From a bacterium (GTDB lineage: Bacteria; Vulcanimicrobiota; Xenobia; Xenobiales; Xenobiaceae): DNA of 17,809 bases. Under the pieces are notes generated by a model. The model was not told where the DNA came from, did no database searches, and saw nothing but the letters and a program-made list of their open reading frames with translations. The position numbers and the translations under genes were made by a program. Numbering within the stretch: the first letter of the stretch is position 1; each line of letters opens with the position of its first letter. The stretch lies in NCBI GenBank assembly GCA_022839105.1, contig JALHDH010000048.1:22728-40536 (forward strand). Direction: 5' to 3'. Positions 1-6,543 of this stretch are shown here, in pieces.

Positions 1-174
1 GAGATCCTGGGCGGAGTGGACACCTTGATGATCGGAAACCTGATCCAGCAACAGTTCCTGGCCTCCTATGACTGGCCCTTCGGCTCGGCCCTGTCGCTGG
101 TCCTGATGGCCCTGATGCTGGTCTCGATCCTGGCCTTCCTCAAGCTGGTGGGCTCGTCGGAGTCCCTGGCATGA
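1..174 (+). CDS. potB: Polyamine-type ABC transporter permease, PotB-like (C-terminal end only)
   Basis: This is the last 57 codons of an inner-membrane permease; the start lies off the left edge. The visible protein has the stretch GGVDTLMIGNLIQQQF, then YDWPFGSALS, then one hydrophobic helix ending in SESLA. This is the usual end of the PotB/PotH family, where the last cytoplasmic loop is followed by a final membrane helix. PotB pairs with PotC to form the channel of the spermidine/putrescine importer, driven by the PotA ATPase and fed by the PotD binding protein. The stop codon (172-174) overlaps the ATG of the next permease gene in ATGA, which indicates translational coupling. The substrate is inferred from family resemblance; a related opine or iron-type importer cannot be excluded. 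Confidence 0.82.
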   Translation, partial: EILGGVDTLMIGNLIQQQFLASYDWPFGSALSLVLMALMLVSILAFLKLVGSSESLA

Positions 175-974
175 ACCATCTGGGGACCGGCCGCAGCCGC
201 GGTCCCAAGTGGATTCTCCGCCTCCACGCCCTGGCGGTCTACGCCTTCCTGTACGCCCCCATCATGGTCCTGGTGGCCTTCAGCTTCAACTCCGACCACC
301 GCAACGCGGCCTGGAAGGGTTTTACCCTGGACTGGTACTTCCGCCTTCTGGCCAACGAGACGGTCCAGCGCGCCGTGGCCAACAGCCTGAAGGTCGGCCT
401 GGTGGCCACCCTGGTGGCCACGGTGCTGGGGACCATGGCCGCCCTGGCGCTCTCGCGCTACCACTTCCAGGGGCGGGGCCTGGTGGGCGGACTGGTCTTC
501 ATCCCCCTGGTGGTGCCCGAGATCGTCATGGGGCTCTCGATCCTGACCTTCTTCCTGACGATCCGCCAGCCCCTCTCCCTGTACACCGTGATGCTGGCCC
601 ATATCGCCTTCTGCGTGTCCTACGTGATCATCACGGTGCGAGCCCGCCTGGCGGGAATGGATCCCTCCCTGGAGGAGGCCGCGGCCGATCTGGGAGCCAC
701 CCCCTGGGAGACCTTCCGCCTGGTCACCCTGCCGCAGATCCTGCCCGGAGTCGTCTCGGGGGCCCTCCTGTGCTTCACCTTGTCCTTTGACGACTTCGTG
801 ATCACCTTCTTCACCGCCGGGGTCGGAGCCAACACCCTGCCTTTGACCATCCACTCGATGCTGAAGTTCGGGGTGACTCCCGAGATCAACGCGATCTCGA
901 CCCTGATGCTGGTCTGCACCCTGACCATGATGGGCCTCTACACCTGGATGGGGCGGGATCGCTCGGAGGGCTGA
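171..974 (+). CDS. potC: Polyamine-type ABC transporter permease, PotC-like
   Basis: A 267-residue inner-membrane permease, the normal length for PotC/PotI. It has about six hydrophobic helices, beginning with one near residues 20-42 (VYAFLYAPIMVLVAFSF). The cytoplasmic EAA loop that docks on the ATPase is clear near residues 168-187 (EEAAADLGATPWETFRLVTL), followed by PQILPG and the family-typical FDDFVITFF. The ATG at 171 overlaps the upstream permease stop and has GGAG at 159-162 with an 8-base spacing. With the PotB-like partner it should form the membrane channel of a spermidine/putrescine-type importer; the ATPase and binding protein would lie upstream of this window. The gene ends convergently, 12 bases from the next gene on the other strand. 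Substrate specificity is inferred. Confidence 0.9.
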   Translation: MNHLGTGRSRGPKWILRLHALAVYAFLYAPIMVLVAFSFNSDHRNAAWKGFTLDWYFRLLANETVQRAVANSLKVGLVATLVATVLGTMAALALSRYHFQGRGLVGGLVFIPLVVPEIVMGLSILTFFLTIRQPLSLYTVMLAHIAFCVSYVIITVRARLAGMDPSLEEAAADLGATPWETFRLVTLPQILPGVVSGALLCFTLSFDDFVITFFTAGVGANTLPLTIHSMLKFGVTPEINAISTLMLVCTLTMMGLYTWMGRDRSEG

Positions 975-996
975 CCGGCCCGGCCTTCAGCCGAGC
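961..996. terminator. Possible bidirectional hairpin between convergent gene ends
   Basis: GCTCGG at 961-966 pairs with CCGAGC at 991-996. After a 4-base bulge, CTGA at 971-974 pairs with TCAG at 987-990. The inner stem consists of the stop codons of the two convergent genes. There is no T-rich tract on either side, so intrinsic termination is uncertain. Placement at a convergent junction is the main support. Confidence 0.3.
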
Positions 997-1271
997 TTGC
1001 GCAGACAGGAGAGCCCGCCCGGAATCCGATCGGGGAAGCGGCCTTCGGCCCAGACGATCAGGGGCGTGGCCCAGCGCCCGGCGTCCTGCATGCGGACCCG
1101 CACGTAGTCCGGCCCCACCTCCAGGATCTCGCCGCGCGAACCGGCCGGAACGGGAGGCTTGTAGAAGGGGTCGTCCGGCGCGAAGCCGGGATCCCAGTCC
1201 CGATGGAACTCGACAGGGTCCCCCGTGCGGAAGGAATCGGGCAGGGCCCCAGCCTCAGGTGGGGAGCCCAT
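987..1271 (-). CDS. Small unrecognised protein, possible SH3-like beta-barrel
   Basis: A 94-residue protein that I cannot assign to a named family. It begins MGSPPEAG. The middle reads like a small beta-barrel: FRTGDPVEFHRDW, then PAGSRGEILEVGPDYVRVRM, a pattern of short hydrophobic strands and glycine turns like KOW/SH3-type folds. It has no signal peptide or membrane helix. The start at 1271 is chosen because AGGAGGAG lies on this strand at 1286-1279, seven bases upstream; a start at 1319 would add 16 residues without such a site. The first codons overlap the end of the upstream 291-residue gene by 17 bases, so the two are very likely co-translated and may act together. The function is unknown. 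Confidence 0.66.
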   Translation of the reverse strand: MGSPPEAGALPDSFRTGDPVEFHRDWDPGFAPDDPFYKPPVPAGSRGEILEVGPDYVRVRMQDAGRWATPLIVWAEGRFPDRIPGGLSCLRKLG

Positions 1272-2130
1272 GGCGGCTCTCCTCCTCCATCTGATGGGGG
1301 ATCGCGGCCAGCAGGGCATCGCGTTGATTGGCGCTGAGATCGTTGTTCTGGAAGCTGACCTCGATGAAGCGGGTGATGCGCTCCCAGCTCCAGGAGGGCT
1401 TGTCGTAGACCCGGCGGTTCATCCGCCAGGCGTTGACGATGGAGTGGTGGTCGGCCGCGTTGTGCCGACCGATCGCCCATTCCACCGCCTCGTTGCGTCC
1501 CGGCAGGGCCAGGAACTGGGCGATCTCGGGGTGGAACTTGCTGGTCTCCCCCTCCATGTCGTGCCGGCCCCAGTCCTGGCCGCGCTGGAGCCCGATCCGG
1601 TGGATGGCATCGGCATGCTCCAGGGTCTCCTGGACATAACGCTCCACCTGCTGGGGATTGGCCTTGACCCAGTCAGGGGAAGGGCTCTGGGCCTTGACGA
1701 CGGCCTTGGAGAGGACGGGCGTGATGCGGGAGGTGCGCTCGGCCACCGAAAGGGCCGCGCGAGCCACATCTCCACACCACTCCCCGACCTGGTGGCTGTC
1801 GGCATCGGCAGGCAGATCGGCCGGCAGGGCCCCGGTCCGGGAGGCGCCCGAGAAGGCAGGAGCGGGTGCCAGGGCCACCTCGGCCACCAGGAAGCCCTCG
1901 ATCTCGGAGGGGGTGGAGGGAGCGGCCGGGCGTGGTTGCAGAGAGCAGGCAGCCGACTGGCCGGCCGGGGGCTCCTCTTCAGGAAGCGTCTCGGGCGCCG
2001 GGCCCAGGCGCACCTGGTCTTGAGGCGGGGTCACCTCCCGGGTCCCGGCAGGCGGAACCGGAGCCGCGGGGGCACGCGGCGGCGTCGGGTCGGAAAGGAG
2101 ACGGACCCCGGAGATGCTGTTCAAGACCAT
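1255..2130 (-). CDS. Unrecognised protein with Pro/Ala-rich N-terminus and His/Asp-rich C-terminal domain
   Basis: A 291-residue protein not recognised with confidence. Residues 1-110 are proline- and alanine-rich and probably disordered. Residues 115-285 look folded and contain EHAD (171-174), HD (190-191), SKFHPE (197-202), H223 and HH (228-229). The HD...SKF.PE...H...HH arrangement recalls the DUF5662 family, but that is a weak recollection. It could be a metal-binding helical domain. There is no signal peptide. AAGGAGGG on this strand (2139-2132) sits only about 2 bases before the ATG at 2130 but about 8 bases before a TTG at 2124, so the true start may be two codons later. It is divergent from the zincin gene at 2293 and overlaps the 94-residue gene downstream. 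Confidence 0.62.
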   Translation of the reverse strand: MVLNSISGVRLLSDPTPPRAPAAPVPPAGTREVTPPQDQVRLGPAPETLPEEEPPAGQSAACSLQPRPAAPSTPSEIEGFLVAEVALAPAPAFSGASRTGALPADLPADADSHQVGEWCGDVARAALSVAERTSRITPVLSKAVVKAQSPSPDWVKANPQQVERYVQETLEHADAIHRIGLQRGQDWGRHDMEGETSKFHPEIAQFLALPGRNEAVEWAIGRHNAADHHSIVNAWRMNRRVYDKPSWSWERITRFIEVSFQNNDLSANQRDALLAAIPHQMEEESRHGLPT

Positions 2131-2135
2131 GCCCT

Positions 2136-2225
2136 CCTTGAAATCACCCTGAGTATACGCCTGCCCGCAGGCCGGGAACAGGCTCGGGATGTTACATCAC
2201 GGCAATCCCCGGATGGATTTCAAGG
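2136..2225. repeat. Widely spaced 10-base inverted repeat in the divergent intergenic region
   Basis: CCTTGAAATC at 2136-2145 and GATTTCAAGG at 2216-2225 are perfect inverted copies 70 bases apart. A third partial copy, TTCAAGG, lies at 2234-2240. The left copy adjoins the ribosome site of the minus-strand gene. The two arms fall in different transcripts, so RNA pairing within one messenger is unlikely. Paired operator sites for a regulator of both divergent genes are possible but not shown. Confidence 0.35.
2152..2157 (-). promoter_or_regulatory. Possible -10 element for the minus-strand gene pair
   Basis: On the minus strand this reads TATACT, one mismatch from the TATAAT consensus. It would start transcription about 15 bases before the ATG at 2130, giving a very short leader that holds the AAGGAGGG site. 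No good -35 hexamer is visible at the usual distance, so the call is tentative. Confidence 0.3.
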
Positions 2226-2277
2226 TCTAGACTTCAAGGGGGACTTTGACTCGAGCCCTCATCCGAAAGACCCGCTC

Positions 2278-2283
2278 GGAGGA
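2278..2283 (+). promoter_or_regulatory. Ribosome binding site deciding a GTG start
   Basis: GGAGGA lies 9 bases before the GTG at 2293. An in-frame TGA at 2284-2286 rules out any upstream start, so this site fixes GTG 2293 as the start of the zincin gene. Confidence 0.7.
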
Positions 2284-2292
2284 TGAAGCCTG

Positions 2293-3447
2293 GTGATCAC
2301 CGATGCCAACGGACTGAAGGCCCTCGCAGGCAGCCCTGTCTCGGCCAAGGCGGCCCAGCCTGAGAAGTTGGAGAAGGCCGTCGACCTGGTCCGGGACGTC
2401 TTCATCCCCCAGGCGGCCCTGCCCGACATCGTCTACCCCTCGGTCTTCGGCGCCACCCAGGCCGAGCGCGCCGCCATCGGAACAGTGCTGGACGCCTTGC
2501 CCCTCAAGGACGTGGGCACCGTCTCCACCATCCACGTCAACCCCGATGTGGGCGACCCGCGACTGCTGGGCTATTGCCGCCCCGCGCTGGGCTCGATCAC
2601 CCTGAACCGCTCGGGCTATGACATGGACACGGCCGGGCAGTTCCGCTACACCCTGGTCCACGAGGTCGGCCATGCCGTCGACGCCCCCGGCCGGGCCCCG
2701 CAGATGGTGCTGAAGGGCTCGCCCTCGGCCGGGGAGCCTTTCGGACAGGGGCCCTACGTGACCGACTACGCCAGCACCCTGCCTCAGGAGGACTTCGCCG
2801 AGAGCTACACCCACCACCGCCTGGCCCCCGAGAGGCTCGAGCAGGTCTCGCCCGAGAAGGCCCGGGCCCTGCAGGAGCTGGACAAACCCACGGGGCTGCA
2901 GGCCCTGATGGAGCAACCCGCCTTCCGCGAGAGCGGCAAGGCCCTGGGCCAGATGCTGGAGGTCACCCCCTGGCTGCGCTGGGGCGCCGAGTTCCTGGGC
3001 CAGGCCGCGATCCTCACCACCGGGGTCTCGGGCGTTTCCGACGCGATCCAGGGAGCGGCCACCGGCGACTCGCGAAGAGCGCTCTCGGGACTGATGAAGA
3101 CCGGAGCCGCCACAGGCTTCGCCCTGGCCTTCCATCACCCCGCCCTGGCGCCCGCAGGCCTGGCCCTGCTGGGGGCCGATCGCGGACTGCAGAAGGCCAC
3201 CCAGGCCGGCGCCGACGCCGGACAGACCGCGGCGGCCATGGCCGGGGCCGGAGTCGGCGGGGTCGTGGGAGGCATGGGGCTGCCCCTGGGCCTGACCTGG
3301 GCCGGTTATCAGGCTGCCGGCCCGGTGGGCGGCGCCGTAGGCCTGGTGCTGGGCTCGGTGGTCGGGCATCGACTGGGCTCGAGCCTGGGCGCCAAGGCCG
3401 GGCTGGCCCTGACGGCCAGGCCCGAGCCGAAGTCGCCCCAAGGCTGA
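2293..3447 (+). CDS. Lethal factor-like (ATLF-type) zinc metalloprotease with glycine-zipper C-terminal region
   Basis: A 384-residue protein starting at GTG. Residues 123-127 are HEVGH, the gluzincin zinc site with catalytic Glu124. Tyr159 and Glu166 follow in DYASTLPQEDFAE. The Tyr-to-Glu spacing of 7 equals that in anthrax lethal factor (Tyr728, Glu735), so H123, H127, Y159 and E166 are the predicted active-site set. This suggests the ATLF-like domain family. Residues about 230-375 are Ala/Gly-rich and hydrophobic, with glycine-zipper runs such as GAGVGGVVGGMG and GPVGGAVGLVLGSVVG, suggesting membrane insertion or tight helix packing. No N-terminal signal peptide is seen, so export would need another route, or the protein acts inside the cell. 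Its substrate is unknown. The gene is divergent from the unknown minus-strand pair and upstream of the ftsE promoter. Confidence 0.75.
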   Translation: MITDANGLKALAGSPVSAKAAQPEKLEKAVDLVRDVFIPQAALPDIVYPSVFGATQAERAAIGTVLDALPLKDVGTVSTIHVNPDVGDPRLLGYCRPALGSITLNRSGYDMDTAGQFRYTLVHEVGHAVDAPGRAPQMVLKGSPSAGEPFGQGPYVTDYASTLPQEDFAESYTHHRLAPERLEQVSPEKARALQELDKPTGLQALMEQPAFRESGKALGQMLEVTPWLRWGAEFLGQAAILTTGVSGVSDAIQGAATGDSRRALSGLMKTGAATGFALAFHHPALAPAGLALLGADRGLQKATQAGADAGQTAAAMAGAGVGGVVGGMGLPLGLTWAGYQAAGPVGGAVGLVLGSVVGHRLGSSLGAKAGLALTARPEPKSPQG

Positions 3448-3463
3448 GGCCCAACCCACCTCC

Positions 3464-3475
3464 CGGGCCGGCCCG
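3464..3475. repeat. 12-base palindrome after the zincin gene
   Basis: CGGGCCGGCCCG is a perfect palindrome. CCT at 3459-3461 and AGG at 3476-3478 can extend it after a 2-base bulge. It could form a GC-rich hairpin ending the zincin transcript just before the ftsE promoter, but no T-run follows. Confidence 0.3.
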
Positions 3476-3487
3476 AGGCTGGATTCT

Positions 3488-3521
3488 GGCGGAAAATCTC
3501 GCCTTTACAGCCTTTTCCGCC
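3488..3521. promoter_or_regulatory. Perfect 9-base inverted repeat embracing the ftsE -35 region (possible operator)
   Basis: GGCGGAAAA at 3488-3496 and TTTTCCGCC at 3513-3521 are exact inverted copies with a 16-base spacer. The -35 hexamer TTTACA (3504-3509) lies in the spacer, and the right arm ends four bases before the extended -10. A dimeric repressor or activator could bind here. The repeat could instead end the upstream transcript as a hairpin, though its loop is long. Confidence 0.42.
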
Positions 3522-3533
3522 GCGTGATATAAT
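3504..3533 (+). promoter_or_regulatory. Sigma70-type promoter for the ftsEX operon
   Basis: TTTACA (3504-3509, one mismatch to TTGACA), an 18-base spacer, then TATAAT (3528-3533) with the extended -10 TG at 3525-3526. Transcription would start near 3540, leaving a leader of about 80 bases before the TTG of ftsE. This AT-rich stretch stands out sharply in very GC-rich surroundings and is the best promoter in the window. Confidence 0.75.
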
Positions 3534-3620
3534 CCCCGCGACCCGGGAACCCCGTTCTCTTCGTTCCGGCGATCCCATCCCTGGAGCGTCCCCCGGCTCC
3601 CGCTCTTCGGAGGCGACCTC

Positions 3621-4361
3621 TTGCTGGAAACCGACGACCCGATCATCGAGATGCACAACCTCAGCCTGGTCTACCCCAACGGGGTCCGGGCCCTGCAGGA
3701 CATCGATCTGGTGGTCGGCCGGGGGGAATTCCTCTTCCTGGTAGGCCACACCGGCTCCGGGAAATCCAGCCTGATGAAGCTGATCTACCGCGAACACGAC
3801 CCCACCACCGGCGCGGTCTTCGTGGACGGGCAGGAGATCAGCGACATGAAGCGCTCCCAGATCCCCCTGCTGCGCCGCCGGATCGGGGTGATCTTCCAGG
3901 ACTTCCGCCTGCTGAGCCACAAGACCGCCTTCGAGAACGTGGCCTACGCCCTGGAGGTCACGGGCGCCTCGAGGTCGGTCATCCCGCGCAAGGTGACCAA
4001 GGCGCTGACGCTGGTGAACATGCGCGAGAAGGCCGATCGCCTCCCGGGCGAGCTCTCCGGCGGCGAACAGCAGCGGGTGGCCATCGCCCGGGCCCTGATC
4101 AACGACCCGATCATCCTTCTGGCCGACGAACCCACGGGCAACCTGGATCCGGACTCCTCCTGGGACATCATGCAGATCCTGTCGAAGGTGAACGCCCGGG
4201 GCACCACGGTGCTGGTGGCCACCCACAACCAGCAGATGGTGGACGTCATGCAGAAGCGGGTCCTGGTCATGGAGCGGGGCGTCATGCTGCACGACCTGGA
4301 GAGGGGCCAGTACATCCCCACCGGGTCGTCGCGCCCGGCCCTGGTCCTGGGAGCCGTCTAG
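3621..4361 (+). CDS. ftsE: Cell division ATP-binding protein FtsE
   Basis: A 246-residue ABC ATPase that forms a complex with FtsX at the cytoplasmic membrane and drives peptidoglycan hydrolase control at the septum. Walker A is GHTGSGKSS (42-50), the Q-loop glutamine is Q93, the signature is LSGGEQQ (145-151), Walker B is ILLADEP with Glu170, and the switch histidine is H202. The opening YPNGVRAL and the absence of transporter-specific extensions are typical of FtsE. The TTG at 3621 is chosen because CGGAGG at 3608-3613 is 7 bases upstream; an ATG at 3651 is a weaker alternative and would still leave the domain intact. The FtsX gene follows after 3 bases, and the promoter at 3504-3533 serves the operon. 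Confidence 0.93.
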   Translation: MLETDDPIIEMHNLSLVYPNGVRALQDIDLVVGRGEFLFLVGHTGSGKSSLMKLIYREHDPTTGAVFVDGQEISDMKRSQIPLLRRRIGVIFQDFRLLSHKTAFENVAYALEVTGASRSVIPRKVTKALTLVNMREKADRLPGELSGGEQQRVAIARALINDPIILLADEPTGNLDPDSSWDIMQILSKVNARGTTVLVATHNQQMVDVMQKRVLVMERGVMLHDLERGQYIPTGSSRPALVLGAV

Positions 4362-4364
4362 CCG

Positions 4365-5354
4365 ATGAACCGAAAGCCTCTTCCCGAAGAAACCCCGCTT
4401 GAGGCCGAAGAGCCGCAGGACTCTTCCCGCAGCACTGGCCGGGAACGCATCCCGCGCCAGCGTCGAGGCCCTTCGGGCGGCTACTACCTGGAGTGCTTCC
4501 TGCGGGAAGTCCTGATCAATATCCGGCGCAACCCCCTCATGAGCGTCGCCTCGATCTCGACGGTCATGGTCTTGACGCTGATCCTGGGCTTCTTCGTGGT
4601 GCTGGTGGCCAACCTCGATTCGCTGTCACGGGAACTGGCCGGCGAGATGCAGGTCAAGGCCTACATGTCCGCCGAGTTCCAGCGCGAGGAGGCGGGGGCC
4701 TTCCATGCCGCCGTCATGAAGATCGAGCACGTCGAGGGGACCCACTTCGTCTCCAAGGACACCGCCTTCAAGCGCCTTCGCGAGAGGCTGGGCTCGCGGA
4801 TCTCGCTGGACGACCTCTCCCACAACCCGCTTCCCGACGCCTTCGAAATCCGCGTCGACGACCCCAAGGCGCTGGACGGGGTGGCCGAGAAGGTGGCCCT
4901 CCTTCCCGAAGTCGGCTCGGTGGACTATGGCCGCGATGTCGCGCGCAAGCTGATGGCCCTCAACCAGGTGGTCCGGATCGTCGGCATGGTGATCCTGGGC
5001 CTGCTCTTCGCCTCCACGCTGCTGATCGTCAGCAACACGATCCGCCTGACGGTCTTCGCCCGGCGCAAGGAGATCGACATCATGCAACTTGTCGGCGCGG
5101 CCGACTGGTTCATCCGCTGGCCCTTCATCCTGGAAGGGGTGGCTCAGGGGCTGGTCGGGGCCGCCATGGCCGCCACCGTGGTGGACATCGCCTATCGCCT
5201 GGTGGTCCCGCAGCTCCACAAGACGGTCCCCTTCCTTCCCATCCTGGCACCCGGCGAGGTCCTGCCCTTCCTGAACCTGGGCCTGGTGGGCCTGGGCTGC
5301 GCGGTCGGCGCCCTGGGCAGCCTGATCTCGGTCAACCGGCACCTCAAGGCGTGA
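4365..5354 (+). CDS. ftsX: Cell division protein FtsX
   Basis: A 329-residue membrane partner of FtsE. After a charged, probably disordered cytoplasmic tail (about residues 1-38), the conserved INIRRNPLMSVASIST leads into helix 1 (about 58-84). A periplasmic domain (about 85-200) follows, containing VEGTHFVSKDTAFKRL and NPLPDAFEIRV. Three more helices complete the FtsX fold, starting with VGMVILGLLFAST and including the IRLTVFARRKEI and MQLVGA loop typical of the family. The periplasmic domain normally contacts a coiled-coil hydrolase or activator, and such a protein is encoded next. GGGAG at 4349-4353 precedes the ATG. The stop TGA (5352-5354) overlaps the GTG start of the next gene. Confidence 0.93.
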   Translation: MNRKPLPEETPLEAEEPQDSSRSTGRERIPRQRRGPSGGYYLECFLREVLINIRRNPLMSVASISTVMVLTLILGFFVVLVANLDSLSRELAGEMQVKAYMSAEFQREEAGAFHAAVMKIEHVEGTHFVSKDTAFKRLRERLGSRISLDDLSHNPLPDAFEIRVDDPKALDGVAEKVALLPEVGSVDYGRDVARKLMALNQVVRIVGMVILGLLFASTLLIVSNTIRLTVFARRKEIDIMQLVGAADWFIRWPFILEGVAQGLVGAAMAATVVDIAYRLVVPQLHKTVPFLPILAPGEVLPFLNLGLVGLGCAVGALGSLISVNRHLKA

Positions 5355-6496
5355 AACCGATCCTGGCAGGCCTTCTCCTGGCGGCGGTCCTCCTGGGCCT
5401 GGCCCCCGGCGTCTCGGCGGCCCCTCCGGATGCCGGTTCGGTTCGCCGGAACCTCCAGGACAAGCGCGAAGAGCTTCGCTTCCAACGCAAGCGGCTGGAC
5501 GTCGTCAACGAGCGGGAGAAGGACCTCTCGGCCCAGCTCAGCCAGGCCCAGTCGGATCTCCAGGAGAGCCGGGCGGTCCTGGAGGACACCGCCTGGAAGC
5601 TCTCCAGCGCCGAGGCCCGCCTGGAGGGAATCCGCCGCGATCTCCGAGCCACCCGTGAAAGGCTCAAGGCCAGCCAGGCCGCGATGGAGCGCCGGCTGAC
5701 CGAGATCTATACCGAGGGGGATGTGGGGTATCTGGTGGTGCTGCTCGGCTCCAACAGCTTCACCGACTTCCTCGACCATGCCCACTACCTGAAGATCCTC
5801 ATCGAGAACGACCGGCTGCTGGTCGAGCGGGTCCGGCGCCACAAGGCGGAGCTGGAAGGCCAGGAGTCCGCCGCCCGCAGCACGGTGGCCGAGATCCGCC
5901 GGCTGAAGGCCACCCAGGAGCAACGGGTGGCCCGTCTGGCCCGGTTGGAGGAGACCCGCAGCAGCCTGCTGGCCAACGTCCAGAGCCAACGCCAGTCGAT
6001 CGCCTCCTACGTGGTCGAACTGGAAGGCAGCACCCGCGAACTGGAAGAACGGCTGCGCAGCGTCCTGCACAGCGAGCAGGCCGTCGCCCCCTCGGCGGGC
6101 CGGGCCCGAGGCACCGGACGCTACGTCTACCCCACCGACGGCCCCGTCACCTCGTCCTTCGGCTATCGGATCCACCCGATCTTCGGAACTTTGCGGTTCC
6201 ATTCGGGAATAGATATAGCAGCCCCCAGCGGAGCGGCGATCCGGGCGGCGGACTCGGGAACCGTGATCCACAGCGGGTGGATGGGAGGATACGGAAACTG
6301 CCTGATCCTCGACCACGGCGGTGGTTATAGCACCCTGTATGCCCATTGTTCGGTGCTCTACGCCAGCTATGGGCAGGCCGTCAAACAAGGTCAGACCGTG
6401 GCTGCGGTGGGCAGCACGGGCTACTCGACCGGTCCCCACCTCCACTTCGAGGTCCGTATCAACGGCAACCCCGTCGACCCGGCAGGCTTCATCTGA
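5351..6496 (+). CDS. Exported coiled-coil LytM/M23 peptidoglycan hydrolase (EnvC-type, FtsEX partner)
   Basis: A 381-residue exported protein. Residues 1-25 form a signal peptide (hydrophobic LLLAAVLLGLAPGVSA with an Ala-x-Ala-like end and no lipobox cysteine). Residues about 30-250 are a long charged coiled coil (NLQDKREELRFQRKRLDVV and similar), the element that docks on FtsX in EnvC, CwlO and PcsB. The M23 domain spans about 256-381, with zinc ligands H284 and D288 (HSGIDIA), and H332 (YAH), H363 and H365 (HLHFE) all present. E. coli EnvC lacks a working zinc site and only activates amidases; here the set is complete, so direct endopeptidase activity is predicted. The GTG start overlaps the ftsX stop (GTGA), indicating coupling. 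An in-frame extension upstream of 5351 is only the shadow of ftsX. Confidence 0.9.
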   Translation: MKPILAGLLLAAVLLGLAPGVSAAPPDAGSVRRNLQDKREELRFQRKRLDVVNEREKDLSAQLSQAQSDLQESRAVLEDTAWKLSSAEARLEGIRRDLRATRERLKASQAAMERRLTEIYTEGDVGYLVVLLGSNSFTDFLDHAHYLKILIENDRLLVERVRRHKAELEGQESAARSTVAEIRRLKATQEQRVARLARLEETRSSLLANVQSQRQSIASYVVELEGSTRELEERLRSVLHSEQAVAPSAGRARGTGRYVYPTDGPVTSSFGYRIHPIFGTLRFHSGIDIAAPSGAAIRAADSGTVIHSGWMGGYGNCLILDHGGGYSTLYAHCSVLYASYGQAVKQGQTVAAVGSTGYSTGPHLHFEVRINGNPVDPAGFI

Positions 6497-6543
6497 GCCC
6501 GCCTCGCCCCCATCCGCATCATCCTGAAGAGGTGAAGAGCTCC

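Noticed and set aside
1225..2286. 353-codon plus-strand frame opposite the 291-residue gene
   Set aside because: Its composition is Gly/Arg/Leu-rich without domain-like pattern. The minus-strand reading has better ribosome sites for both genes and a folded-looking C-terminal half.
4493..5350. In-frame upstream extension of the LytM hydrolase
   Set aside because: It overlaps ftsX in another frame. The true start at GTG 5351 begins a clear signal peptide.
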